Below the pieces are notes generated by a model. The model ran no database searches, was not told the DNA's origin, and saw only the letters and a program-made list of their open reading frames with translations. The translations under genes and the position numbers were made by a program. Positions 25,670 to 38,500 of a stretch of 64,000 bases of DNA are shown piece by piece. The stretch lies in assembly GCA_032209605.1 (NCBI GenBank), contig JASFXZ010000016.1, positions 9,176,001 to 9,240,000 of the forward strand, given 5' to 3'. The first letter of the stretch is position 1. Each line of letters starts with the position of its first letter. Source of the DNA: Mactromeris polynyma. Its lineage: Eukaryota; Mollusca; Bivalvia; Venerida; Mactridae.

Positions 25670-26011
25670 CTGTACAAAAAATGTTGTTTTTGAAATTATG
25701 AGACAATAAGGTGTTGCATTTCTTTTAGAAAAAAAATATTTCATACAACTGGTTATTATTATTATTATTCAATAAATTTAGTCATTAATTTTCCGAGTGC
25801 TGTAATATCCAATTTGTATGCAAGAATTACACACATTCAATCAAATATTTAACTGGACATGAACAGTAGTAAGACAGGTTTCAATAAATTTGTTTTGTAT
25901 TTCAAGTTGGCAATACATAATGGCAGATAAGAAAAAGCAATTTATATTATGAAATTTTAACAGTTATTTTCATTTGTACACATGCATTACAATACAAACT
26001 ATATTACATAC

Positions 26012-26103
26012 CAACTTGATTTTGACTGCTCTCTGAGAACTTTCAAGTTGACAGTAGGGATGTTCAGCTCAGACAGTAGGCTGTGAGTTGTCTAACTCCA
26101 ATC
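26012..26103 (-). pseudogene. third exon of the Mutator-like gene, internal frameshift
   Basis: The first part reads IGVRQLTAYCLS then a stop. Shifted by one base it continues LLSELNIPTVNLKVLREQSK and SS up to donor GTATGT. Both halves fit one family block (...L..LNIPT......R), so a single-base lesion near 26070 is the simplest explanation. Confidence 0.55.
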
Positions 26104-26490
26104 CTAGCAGATGTATAATGACTGTATACAAAGGCAATAATAATTATTGACAAGTATACTGTTTACAATATGATGTAAACCACTCTAGTTAATGCCATAG
26201 TAGTTTGGTGTCAAGCAATTTTTACTTAGCATACAGTTAACATCACATGTTTACTACACAAACAATTTTAGAATACATGTCTATATACATCTCTTTAACT
26301 TCAAGTTTTTCTAGTAGAATTACACAAAAAGCATACGTAGATGCTTGCTAATGGTGCATGTATCACTATGTAGCATAAAATTGTTCACTAATCCTCTCTT
26401 AACAAACTTGTATGTTCTGAACTTATCATGCTTTCTTTAGGAATGTCTTTCTTTAGGAATATCTATCAATAAATTCTAATCAATCATTAC

Positions 26491-26568
26491 CTAATGACAA
26501 CTTTGTGTTGGAATCTCAGGCCCTGTTAGTGCATTGTCCAGTCGGCACATTGTTAATGTACTGACAAA
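26491..26568 (-). pseudogene. second exon of the Mutator-like gene, ends in a stop
   Basis: Minus-strand reading gives VSTLTMCRLDNALTGPEIPT then QSCH and a TAG immediately before a GTAATG donor. RLDNALTGPxIPTQ is a block I recall from this protein group. The in-frame TAG at the exon end suggests decay or a misplaced boundary. Confidence 0.5.
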
Positions 26569-27204
26569 CTGTGTTGGAACATGGAGCTTGTTGAAATAAT
26601 TATACCGTTGATATCCCAATAATGAATAAAGGCTTGTGCATCAAAAGTTTAAATGTTGAAGATTACATATATCACTTATTTAATTCTAGTTGAAAACAAA
26701 TGTTATCTAGCATTTTTGATGCATTGGAAAAAACAGGCTGAAATACTAAGAATTTGCAATATGTGACTGAATGTCTGACATCAGAGACATATCTGGTAAA
26801 AGTTAAGTCTAGTTGAGAATTTGAAAAAAATATACTGCTTCTGTACTATTGCATTAAAAAATATTATGCTTATAAATAAGAAGTTATCGTAATTTTGGAC
26901 AGCATTTTAAAATTTTAAATTTGGCTCTTTTGGACAGCATTTTAAAATTTTAAATGTGGCTCTTCGACAGGTTAGGAAGTGTGACAAATGTAAAACATTA
27001 GATATCAAAAACATTTTCGACTGGAATACCTAAAAATGCTTAACACTACGATGTAAACAAATGTGCCACAAAAACAAGCATAGGAATCAGACATTTTCGG
27101 TTTCAACCGGTATTCAGTGTCATCAGTATAATACACTTTTAAATTGCATACAGATATCAAGTACGTACTTTGGTTTTTCCAAATTGTTTGTCACATTTAA
27201 ACTC

Positions 27205-27815
27205 AACATAACTATAGCCAAAGCAGTGAGTATGAATGTCAACATAACTATAGCCACAGCAATGAATATGAATGTCAACATAACTATAGCCACAGCAATG
27301 AGTATGAATGTCAACATAACTATAGCCACAGCAATGAGTATGAATGTCAACATAACTATAGCCACAGCAATGAGTATGAATGTCAACATAACTATAGCCA
27401 CAGCAATGAGTATGAATGTCAACATAACTATAGCCACAGCAATGAGTATGAATGTCAACATAACTAAAGCCACAGCAATGAGTATGAATGTCAACATAAC
27501 TATAGCCACAGCAATGAGTATGAATGTCAACATAACTATAGCCACAGCAATGAGTATGAATGTCAACATAACTATAGCCACAGCAATGAGTATGAATGTC
27601 AACATAACTATAGCCACAGCAATGAGTATGAATGTCAACATAACTATAGCCACAGCAATGAGTATGAATGTCAACATAACTATAGCCACAGCAATGAGTA
27701 TGAATGTCAACATAACTAAAGCCACAGCAATGAGTATGAATGTCAACATAACTATAGCCACAGCAATGAGTATGAATGTCAACATAACTATAGCCACAGC
27801 AATGAGTATGAATGC
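27205..27815. repeat. 36-bp minisatellite, 17 copies, in an intron of the Mutator-like gene
   Basis: The unit is AACATAACTATAGCCACAGC + AATGAGTATGAATGTC. Rare changes: CTAAAGCC in two units and AATGAATATG in an early one. Long ORFs on both strands come from the period and are not genes. Confidence 0.97.
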
Positions 27816-27853
27816 ATAGTAGTAAATTTTAGATCAGTAAGCATTCACATTAC

Positions 27854-28259
27854 CTTGAAGGCTTGATGATAGCAGACAATCCATAGTTTATCAGCGATAT
27901 TGCCTGTCGTAATTGTAGAGGGACACCACATTTCTTACAGGCTGATAATGCCTCAGCAAGGTCTGCAAGATCAACAACGTGGCGCCCCTTCCTCCAATCA
28001 TCTTCCCTGGCACTCCTCACAGGCATGAACAATGATGGTGAATCGTCAAAATACACCCCACTGACATGACCACCCTTGTTGGCTTTACAGTAGGCATGAT
28101 CACTGTCTCCGGTCTCCGGTCTCCATCTCCAGTCTCCGTCTCCACCTCTAAACCACTACTGCCTCCATCTTCAATTTTCAGTCGTTGAAAATAGTTTTTC
28201 ACGGCTTCTTTTGATTTTTCAATCCGGCGTTTCTGATTGGCGCTCTTTAACGTCGCCAT
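27854..28259 (-). pseudogene. first exon of decayed Mutator-like-transposase-domain gene
   Basis: Read on the minus strand, an ATG at 28259 in an AAAATGGCG context opens MATLKSANQKRRIEKSKEAV and continues to about 28100. The homologous part then runs in a different frame: GHVSGVYFDDSPSLFMPVRS, GRHVVDLADLAEALSACKKC, GVPLQLRQAISLINYGLSAI. The VVDL..L..AL..C..C..PL.L pattern with YGLSAII is what I remember from Mutator-like-transposase-domain proteins of invertebrates. The frame switch falls in a GGAGACC-type repeat at about 28090-28140. A 43-base intron there is conceivable but would be very short. Donor GTAATG follows 27854. Confidence 0.6.
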
Positions 28260-28762
28260 TTTGTTTACATTCGTCTGACGGATTCCGAGATCACGACATG
28301 TCGCAAAACCGCAGTTACGCTACGTATTTCGTAAAATTATAGTAGAATTATTCTCAAAAGTTTACTGCTGGGTTATAGAAAAATAACTGCTTATCGAAGA
28401 AACACGTATTATATTTATTTTCACAAGTGCTAGTTAACGACATACTGAGTAACCTCCCTTTCCACATACTTGATTTCGGTAAAAAGCCTCACCGATTAAC
28501 CCCCCTAATGAGGTGATCCTTTTGTATAGACTCATTAGTTCATAATTTCACTTAATTATAATGGTGTTTTCAGGAAACATGGCTTTTAAAAAATGTTGTT
28601 GAATATTTATTATTATGTTCAGGCAATATGATCCTTTTAAAAGCTTTGTGAAGAAGAAACTTTAATGCTTTACATGACGTTGGTTCTGAGTATAGCTAGT
28701 TAAGTTTACATTTATAAATACTGATAATTGATTTTGAAGATTTAACAGAGAAGACAAAGGAT
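28260..28762. other. intergenic gap between the minus-strand gene and PDE1
   Basis: It lies between the divergent ATG at 28259 (minus) and the first PDE1 exon I can place (29459, plus). It could hold a shared promoter and the missing PDE1 first exon. I saw no clear TATA or exon. Confidence 0.3.
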
Positions 28763-28925
28763 TCATCAGAGAACAGATTATCATGACTTACATCAGAGAA
28801 CAGATTATCATGACTTACATCAGAGAACAGATTATCATGACTTACATCAGAGAACAGATTATCATGACTTACATCAGAGAACAGATTATCATGACTTACA
28901 TCAGAGAACAGATTATCATGACTTA
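28763..28925. repeat. 27-bp minisatellite, six copies
   Basis: The unit is CATCAGAGAACAGATTATCA + TGACTTA. Copies appear identical. Confidence 0.97.
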
Positions 28926-29458
28926 GTGAATTTCTTGTCCAATAAAAAGGATGTCCTGTAGATCGATTTGAATTTGTTAGGACAAAAGTGCAAAATCATC
29001 CATTATTTACTTTATCATAAGGTCTTTTATTCTCATTACACCAAAACATGTTGGATATTTTGAGATACAGTGGATATTTTGATGTTAGGTTGAGCTTGAT
29101 ATTCACAGGAATTTAGATTTTCCGTTAAAATGAAGTTGCAAGATTTAAGAAGTAAAATTAGAATGTTGCAAATAAATAATGATCTACATTATTTGTTTTC
29201 GGAGCTTACTGGATTGTTTATTGATTAGAATGTACATCATGTATAATCTATCATTATATACATGTATATGTTATTTACCTGATTATTTATTTTCACACTC
29301 AGATTAGTATTATGTAATCTCAGGAGAAGGAATTTTTGTGTGACTCACTCACCCTGTCCCCAAGGTGCATACAACATTCAAACTTGCCTTAGTAATATTC
29401 ATTCTAACACAAACTTTGTTTTGCAAAAATATATATTTTCTGATTTGTCTATTTTCAG

Positions 29459-29524
29459 TGGCAAACCCACCAGAGAAGTCAAAAGATGACAGCAATTTAA
29501 GTTCTCGCAATGGGCAGTTGGCCC
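29459..29524 (+). CDS. PDE1: PDE1 exon 1 of those visible (N-terminal, low-complexity)
   Basis: The exon follows a good acceptor (ATTTTCAG) and ends at a strong donor (GTAAGT). It reads ANPPEKSKDDSNLSSRNGQL plus A, with two bases at the start and one at the end. The final C plus the GT of the 34017 exon completes a codon, so the frame is kept. The first two bases are TG. If the preceding exon ends in A, the codon would be an ATG start immediately before ANPP. I could not find that exon. No homology is recognised; the support is splice sites, phase and composition. Confidence 0.7.
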
Positions 29525-32500
29525 GTAAGTGTTTTCTTTAATCTGTTGGCAGTTACTGTCACTTATATCTTAGGAAAAATATTGAGGATTTATATTGCAT
29601 TGGGTGTAATTTTGTTAAGCAATATTATTTATAATTATACCAAGCTTGTTAAGTCTCACTCGGGGGAGCATATACATTTGCTCTTTTTACTTCATTTAAT
29701 GACCATATGGACTAGTTTTGTATTTTTCACTAGAATTATTGATGAAATATTAGCCACAATTCTTTTTTATGATAGAAAGTGCCAAGCCTGTCAGATATTG
29801 GCCTGAAAATGTCAACACATCAGCTCGTAGCATATTACAAAGATTATTTGGGCAGATCTTAATTATACAGATGCTTAGGTTTCATAAAATTAATGGTACT
29901 CATTATCAATCTTTCACCTCCACACTATTTTGCAATGTTTGTGAAAATCTTGGGAGTCAATGAGATTTTTTGAAAGTATCTAAGCGTAGAATACCATCCC
30001 TAGAGTATATGTATGGCCGTATTTCATCAGGACGTAAATACTCAGTCTATGTTGTCTTCTGTAGTCTGAGAAGGGCAACATACTGCACATCTATCTATAT
30101 GTGTCCTGCCGCTCTGTCCTTCATTATATTGAATAATTATTTTCTGAATAATTATTTATGATTTCTATCCTACGTATTAGGTGCTCAATTCGTCTCAGAG
30201 GGGTTTCTGTCACTGCATTTGTGCGGTTCTGAAGCAGAGTGGTTAAAGTCACTGATTTCAAACACTGACCCCTCACCATTGTGTGTTCAAGCCGAATTAA
30301 GGTTATTGAAAAGTTGCATGCTTAGTCTAGGTTGTTCACTGAAATATGGCTTATACTTCACCATCAGCCAACAGAGTCACCAAACTACCTTGTAAACCTT
30401 GATTTTATTTTGACAATTCAAATTGTTCTTTTTTCTGAATTAAGGTATTTATCTCTATCAAATAAACTCCGGTCACATACAGTGTTGACTTATGTATCAG
30501 CTGTTGATAATGGTTTTGTACCCTAAACTTTTTTCAGATGATGCAATTAATCAAGGTAAAAGTTTGTAGCACAATAGTTCTGTGTTTAATGTATCAATCA
30601 CTGCTTGTGTTACCATAGAGTACTAATAATTTACTTTTTCACTTTGTCTTCGTTTTGTTAGCAAGATATTTTACCATGGTTGGTGGAATCTGTGCAATAC
30701 TGTTGTATCTAAAGACAAACATGTCTCCACATCTAATGAAGGCATATGGTTTGGCTCATATATTCATAGAACCCCTTTTGTTTCCAAGCAATCATTTGAA
30801 AACATATGTGGGCACTGATAAAACATCCATTCCATGCATCACCACCCAGGAGGTATTTAGTTCATATGTTTGGTTTTATCAAGTAAAGTCATTTCATTGG
30901 TTGATTCATGGTTTAATGAAGATTTTGGGAGAAATTTGAGAAAGCTTGACAAGTAACCCTGGATTGTAATATGGTTAATCATGGATATCATTCATGTTTT
31001 AAGTAACCCTGGATTGTAATATGGTTAATCATGGATATCATTCATGTTTTAAGTAACCCTGGATTGTAATATGGTTAATCATGGATATCATTCATGTTTT
31101 AAGTTAGGCTTTCAGACTTAATAGGTCAAATACTTGTTTGCAGTTGATGTTCAGTTTTAATAATTGGATGTGAAAATGTCAAGGTCATAGTTACTTAGTA
31201 GCAGAAAACATCACAATTGATAATTTTGGAATGCTTGGGACTGTGCAGCCTTCAGACTACATAGTTCCTTGGATGAGTTACTTGACTTAGTTTTAATTGG
31301 ATCAGAGGGTTAAAGGTCAAAATTGCAGTTTACAGTCAGTTTTTTCACAATTAGAGTATTGCACTGTTCCAATATTATTTATTAACTGTAGTTATACATA
31401 TCATAATTACTCACCAGTTACTAATATTATATTGTTTATACTTAACATATAGTAGTAATTATTGCTAGAACATTTATGTAGCCATGTTGAGGATATTTTT
31501 GAGATGTGGCCATTGACACTAATGCCCCCATCACACCTAACCAAAATCCCACTGCGTTCTTGGAGTTCTAACAAAAATGCTAGCGACAATGCCGCGGTCT
31601 TCGAGAAAATCAAAGAAAATGTTAAATTGTCACATCCATGCTACGTCCGCGCCACGTCCTTGCTACGTTCATGTTGCGTTGGTGTAGTACCCACTGAGTT
31701 CTATATGCGCGTATGCTACGTGCGTGTGGCGTCGGAAGGGTTCCCACTACGTCCTTGCATCGTCCGTGCAGATTGAGACGCGTTGTAGTTACATCTATAC
31801 TGCGTCCGCCACGTCACTATAAATGGTCCTGCAAGTTGACCAGCATCATGCTGCCAAAGAGGGTCAGGCAACAGCAGAAAGCACCGGCTGGCCGTGGGAA
31901 GAAGCTACATCCATGATTTGACAAGAACTGATACCTGTAGGTAGATGTGCCTTGTATTTATACTATTTTGCATAGAAGTGGTGAGAACGTAGGTATGTCG
32001 GTGTTTGGACGCAATTTGGGTGTGATATAAACTTCATGGACGTGCCACGAACGTAGCATTCACTTCATGGGGTCTTATGTATCGTAGTATGGACTTAGCG
32101 AGGACGTAGCGACAACTTCATTTGCGTAGTGGACGCGCAGTGGACAAGGACAGAGTTGTCACTGCGTTTTTGCTATGCTCTAACCGTCAATACAAAGTCT
32201 ACGCTACGTCAATGGCGGTTAGTTTGTCCTCAGTAGGTCCTTACTGCGTCCTGTTTGGGCCACGTCCGTGCTACGTGGGTTTTGAACATGTCCAAAGTCC
32301 ACGTAGCAGGAGCGCGGTCTCCGGAGACCATACCACGTCAATGAAAATTCCCCACTGTCCTCGTTCTAGGAGTTCGCACTGCCTTCCGACCTTTTTTTTA
32401 TGGACGCAGCGAGGTCTTCATGGACGTAGCTCTGGTGTGATGGGGGTATAACTTACTGTTAAATTGAAGGCTGCTGATATAAATATAACCTAAAACATTT

Positions 32501-35500
32501 GGCATATTTGGGGCCATAATTGATTTTCTTGGAAATAAATGGTTGGGGTGTTTTAGGGGGTAAATGTGTGGACTCATCATACTTTAAATAACCTGATATT
32601 AAATATTCTATTTCTTATGGGTTAGTGGCCCTTTTAGCTTTTGAATGGTTCTGTAGTCATATTTATTGTACTGATTATGTTTTTGTCCACATTACATCTT
32701 GTCTGGAGTATTACACTGTCATTTAATGGGGGATTCTCAAATGTTTACCATGATGAGATGGCATGTCGCACACAAGACTCATGGAGAACCAAGATTTGAA
32801 ACAACATCCTTAAGATTGGCAGTAGAGTTCTCTACTGACTCATGTGCTTGCAGAACCAACTCCAACATCTCTTCCTAGAACACAATATTTTCATTTTTAT
32901 GAATAAGCATGATGATGTTTTGCAATACTCAACATAATTATGTATTCTTCTGTTGTAAATTTTTGAATAATCAGTGTAACATTTTCCCATATATTTTTAT
33001 GCAATTGGCTATAGATATTTGCCAGTAATTCCCCATATATTTAGATTAGAAGTACATTTGAATTTCATATTTTATTACCTGTTGTTATCTTATCCATGAC
33101 ATATTTTGTCTTCAATGCTATTAGTATGTAGCTTTATTTTAGTTTGTTCACTCGAAGTATTTTAAAATAGTATTATATATGATCAGAAAACGATTATCAC
33201 AAATGTATTGTTTGGTGCACATACGTTTGATTGATATGAAAATGTAACATAACTTGTATATGAAATGTTTTGATTGATTCAGGAGTAAATGGTGTTTTTA
33301 TCAATTCCCTGTACAAAGTGCACTTGTCAGAAATTGATTTTAAGTGTCATGTGAATTTCCCACAGGAATTGTCAAGCTTCTCAGTGTTCTCTTACAGTCT
33401 CATGTAATGGTGTTGTCTAATTAATTAACTGATGCAGATGTACTCCACATTTTACTGTTTTGTGTGAGATTGATTTAGATGGTAATGTTCTCCCTTTGGC
33501 AGAATGTGAAAGATGTTATTTGTGCACTGTGGAGGTGGCTCGGATTATTTGCAGATTTAAGATTTGATTAAATGTATATTAATCTCAGCTTAATATGGCA
33601 TATCATTAGAAGACCCTGATAGGTGTGCTGAATAAAAGTGGTAATCATTGCTATGAAAAGATCAAGGCTTATATTTTTTCCAGACTGCTTTTAGAATTCG
33701 GACTGTCGGCCAGTCTCTCCAGATTTGGACAATTTTTGGGTTCATGAGTCTCTGTTCGATAGATTTAAATTGGTTTTCAAAGTTTTAGCAAAATTACTTG
33801 CTTGATGTTGTGTGTGTTCTTAATATAATATACATGCTCATACTGTTTGAATTATCAATGACAAAAACTGTGGGCTTTTATTTGGCATGTAAAGTTTAAT
33901 TGGCATACAATGCTGATCACTTGCCATAACTAAATACATGGCAATCATTTCATAGTACAAACCTGTGAAAAGAGTACCTTATGATCAATTAATGAGATGA
34001 CACACTTTTATTGTAGGTACTGGGTCACTGACTGTATTGAGACGCTCTAACTCCCGCAATAAAGTTGTTTCCAACAACAGTAGTCGCACCTCAAGTGTTG
34101 CTAGTATTGAGAGTGATTCGTATGCTAGTGTTGACCTTGGCACAGACAAACTTCCACCTGTGGATGTACCCGAAGCCTCTCATGTTTGCTCATTACGGTT
34201 TGTTAGATTTCTGTTTGTTTCTTTCCATATTTACATAAAAATTAACTATTGTCAACAGAGATTGTTTCGGCACAGCCGTAAACATGGTTTTGCTATTTGC
34301 ATATCAGTGTTGTGCACACCAACCAAATCTTACGTTAACCACCAAGGCAATTTCTCTTTAACCGAATAATGTTTGTAACATTGACCAAAATGGTTAACCT
34401 TACGATAAAGGGTACGTTACCTTACCGAAATCTACGTAACTCATATCTCTAAAACAATACAAGCCAGAGTCATTAAACTTTACAGGAATGTTTACCAGCA
34501 TGTGAAGTTGTGCACCTGGGGTTTCATATTTGGCTGTGTCCAGTAATTGCAAAGTTACAGCCATTGACTTATGGCCTATCACCATAATCAGTACAGTTGT
34601 TCACTTGGTAATTTTGATATCCATTCACAAACTATGAGCAGAATAATAGCATTTGCTTTTGTGACAAAGGCTGCAATTGAGGACATCTGTGTCCTATGGA
34701 CGCATTCTAGTTTCAAGATATTTCTTGTTTCATAATTGCATTTTTGTAATGATTTACAATGACTGTATGTATGTATACCTAGTGGAGCATCTTCAAGACA
34801 TTTGATTTGCTTCCATAGCAAAATCAGCTCTATTTCCTTCTAGAAAATACTCACCCCTTCAAATTGAGAAAAATGCTTCTTGTTTTAGGTTAAGACACAT
34901 TGTTCGAAAATTACAAAAAGAAGATGTTTCCAAAGACGATTTATTGAGAAACCTTGATTATGCAGCACAAGTTTTAGAAACTGTATATATTGATGAAACT
35001 AGGTAAGGTTTAATGATTTACTTTTGTGTTTAATGTTTCTCTAATCTTATTCATTGCAAACTCAATTTTCATTGTCATTTCAGTCCTTTTTCATTTATTA
35101 ACAACTGAAAAATACTCTCACTCAGTTCAATTAATTCCCAATTATGTGGGGTACCTGTTCTATGACATCACGCTGGTCATGTGACTTGATGATGTCATCA
35201 ATGATATCACATGCTGAACTTCTGGTACATGTAATTCAAAATGGCTGATGAAGAAACTGAAGAAACAGGGGAACGTGACATAAAAGAGCTAGCTAAGTTG
35301 TAAGTTTGTTGACCTTGTATTTATAAAGGAGGAAGAAAAACTTTGTCTGCCCATTAATGTAGCTAGTTCCATGCAATTTCGATTTTTTAAAATTTGAACC
35401 AGATGATCTAAGTGGGTGGGGTAACACTTTCTTCAAAGGTTCAATGACAAACCAGGTAACTTTACTATATTGCCTCAGTCTCAATCATTAGATTTAAGAT

Positions 35501-38500
35501 GATGTTGCATATTGCATTCTGCTATTTGTGAATTAGATTTCTGTTGTAATGGTCATAAGATACTTTCTGTGGCACTGTTTATTTTGATGTGACTTAAATA
35601 TAGGTCGACTGCATAAAGTAGCACAGACGTCAGATACAATTTTTAAAGTTATATTCGTCATGGATTAATTGAAAGATGTTTTTATTTATGATATATGAGT
35701 TTTTTATCACAGTTATGTTGATGTATCTATATATCGTCGAACCCCCTAACTGCACCCCTCCCCTAACTGCGCCGCCATTTTTGTTTTTCTTGTAGTCTCG
35801 CGAGTTTTGATGGCACATGACCCAAACCGTGGGAAAATAATGATGTCATCACAGTTAGTGTGTAAAACAAATATACAAGTCAAAATGTGTCCAAAACATG
35901 TTATTATAAACATTTTTACCTTCACCGCCTACTTTTACATGTTTTTTCTTAATACCAAAAAAAATCCATCCAAATGTCCCTATTAAACTCGTAAGTTGGC
36001 GGAAAAAGGCCAAGATCGGCACGTCTGCATTGTCTATTCTTGATGTGAGTGCTATACTGTATATCGACAATTCAAGTTCCGATTCGCAGACAAAGCTTAG
36101 GGAGGCGGAGATCCAGGATATACATACTCAAAATAAATTATCAAAGTTGCATTGTGACAGCTATTTTTCTGTTATGTTCTTTTATTGTCAACCATAATTG
36201 CAAATATTCTTTGAAGAATTCAGAAATTTGTCGTATGATAATTTACTAATTACTTTTGGGGAAAACTGAATATATCTGCTATTACAATGCTTCAGCCAAA
36301 CATCTTTGTATAAATTTCTCTGTTTTTGTTTCTTTGAAAATTTATCACAGAAAAGGTGTAGGCTGTTAAGTATGGCCCTTCATGTTTTTTCTTAGTAAGT
36401 AGATGGCATTATTGCAGGCGGAAAGTTTTGTATCCCATCTTGCGTGATTTGGTGTGGGGGGCAAAACAAGCAGACCAGTTAGCTTGTCAGTTGAGTGTGG
36501 TATTAGTGTTTTGAGGACTGTAGGATCGAACCCCACATGATATGTACAATTTTCGACCTTGACATTACTTGAAATGCTGACAAGGTCAATGGATCTGTAA
36601 TGCAAGCATGCTATGAATTGATGCCTTAGGTTCAGAGGATGGGCAGGTGGATTGTATTGATCTGTTGTGGAGGCAAAACAACTTGCCATCCAGTTGGCTT
36701 ATAAAGGACACCATACTAGTTTGACGGGAACCTGGATTCAAGCCCATCGTACGGCAGTCACACCAGCATTGGGCACACGCTTTTCCTCCTTAAGTTACTC
36801 ACAAATTGAGATATGTTCTCCAAATTATTTTACTTCTGTCAAGCATCTTCCAACTCTGCTTCATGTGGAGAAGTTGTGAGTTAAAGAACACATTTTCTGG
36901 TTGAAAAGTTTTTAAAAAAACCAACAAGACCTAGAGAAACCAGGTATTACACTTTCCTGTAATTATACCCCAGCAGAATCTAGCCCTGGGCTCTCTCAGG
37001 ATTATGGGGTTTTACTTCCAGACATCCACTATGTTAGATAAAGCACAATGATTTATAAAGATGATTTCTTCCAGTGATGACTCTTCATGTGAAACAATAG
37101 AAATTCCATTAAAACAGCCTGAATCTGATGCTCCCAAAAGTAAACCTAGGAAATCAGGAAAAAAGTCAAGGTTTTTTTCTTTTCTAGATGTTAATAATCA
37201 TTTTTGCTTTTTAATAACTAAAATGAAGCAAATAGCATTTAATACTTTGGAATGTCACCATTTTCTAATACCTCATTTAACCCTTTTGGTGTATTAACAT
37301 TCATGTCACACATTTGCAGTGAACATCTTGTCACAAGTATTTTCAGATCAAACTTCTTTAGTCAGATTGGTGTGTAAAATTCACTCTTGATTTTTTATTT
37401 TAAAAATAAGTGGGGATTACAGGATTTGTAATATTTAACTGCTGATGTGTGTCAATCTATTTTTACAAGCATTTCTCATAAAGTTTGCTAACTTTTACAC
37501 ACTTATTATTTTTAAGTAATTTTGCTGATATGCACTGCACTCTTCAAAAATCTTGTCAGGTTTGTCAGTGAGAGCCTATTGACGATGGATATAGTCAGTG
37601 AAAATTCTGTCTACATTGGTTGCTGTGGACCCAAATTGGGGCCTTAGCAAGACGCCTAGCCAATCTCTTGCTTGGTCTGTCTGAATCCTTGACTACAGAA
37701 GTTACTGACAACCCTGTACTATTATGTGAATATAATATATTGTGGTCGCCCAAATATCTACCTGTGTTAGTGAACTTGGTTCTATGTCAGACAATAGAAT
37801 GATCCGCTTTTAAGTTTAAAATTCAATTTGAAATAATTTTTGTAATGCTTTAATTGTTTTTCAAGTCTATGTAATGATAATTAATTGTTTTTCGTATGAG
37901 ATTAACATTACTGTGAAATGAGGACTTCCATCCTGTCCTATATACAAGTTTAGTAGTTTCATGTGTGAAGGGATGTTTGTACTTACAGTTTTGGTATTTT
38001 GCTGTATCCAATTACTTTATCCAAATTCGGTAACTTCATCCATTTCATTATTTTTTAAAAAAAGTAACTTGTTGCAAATAAAAATTCAAGTGGAACTTAA
38101 ATCAACTTGTGAAACCTAATCTTTATGTGAATGATATTACCACAATTTGTGTATATTCAAGGGATGTAACTCGAAAACATTTAAGTACTGCAATTATGGT
38201 CCTTTATATTGTCATCCTCATTGTGCAGACATGATATTTTTTAATTAGTTAATCATGCTAAAAGTTCATTTTGACTCATTTTTTTTTGTCTTCAGCATCT
38301 GTCTGTCTGTTCGTCTGTCTGTCCATCTACTTTTAGCTTGTTCGCCCTTCATCTCCAATACTGTTGGTTGGATTTAACCAAACTTCATAGGCTTGATCAG
38401 CATCAAGTGGAGTTGTGCATCCTTGTTGTTTCGTTCTGCTCAGATAATTTCACTGAGTTATGGCCCTTTCATATTTTTATACATATTATATACAATCCAT

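Noticed and set aside
27061..27819. 252-codon and 224-codon repeat ORFs
   Set aside because: 36-bp minisatellite inside the intron region of the minus-strand gene.
31462..32451. ORFs of about 60-110 codons within 31462-32451
   Set aside because: They lie in the CpG-rich MITE with TAA duplications and are not conserved protein-like.
35630..35818. Minus-strand ORF over the CpG-bearing segment
   Set aside because: No family, no splice signals; composition follows from the local sequence. The motif cluster is reported instead as possible regulation.
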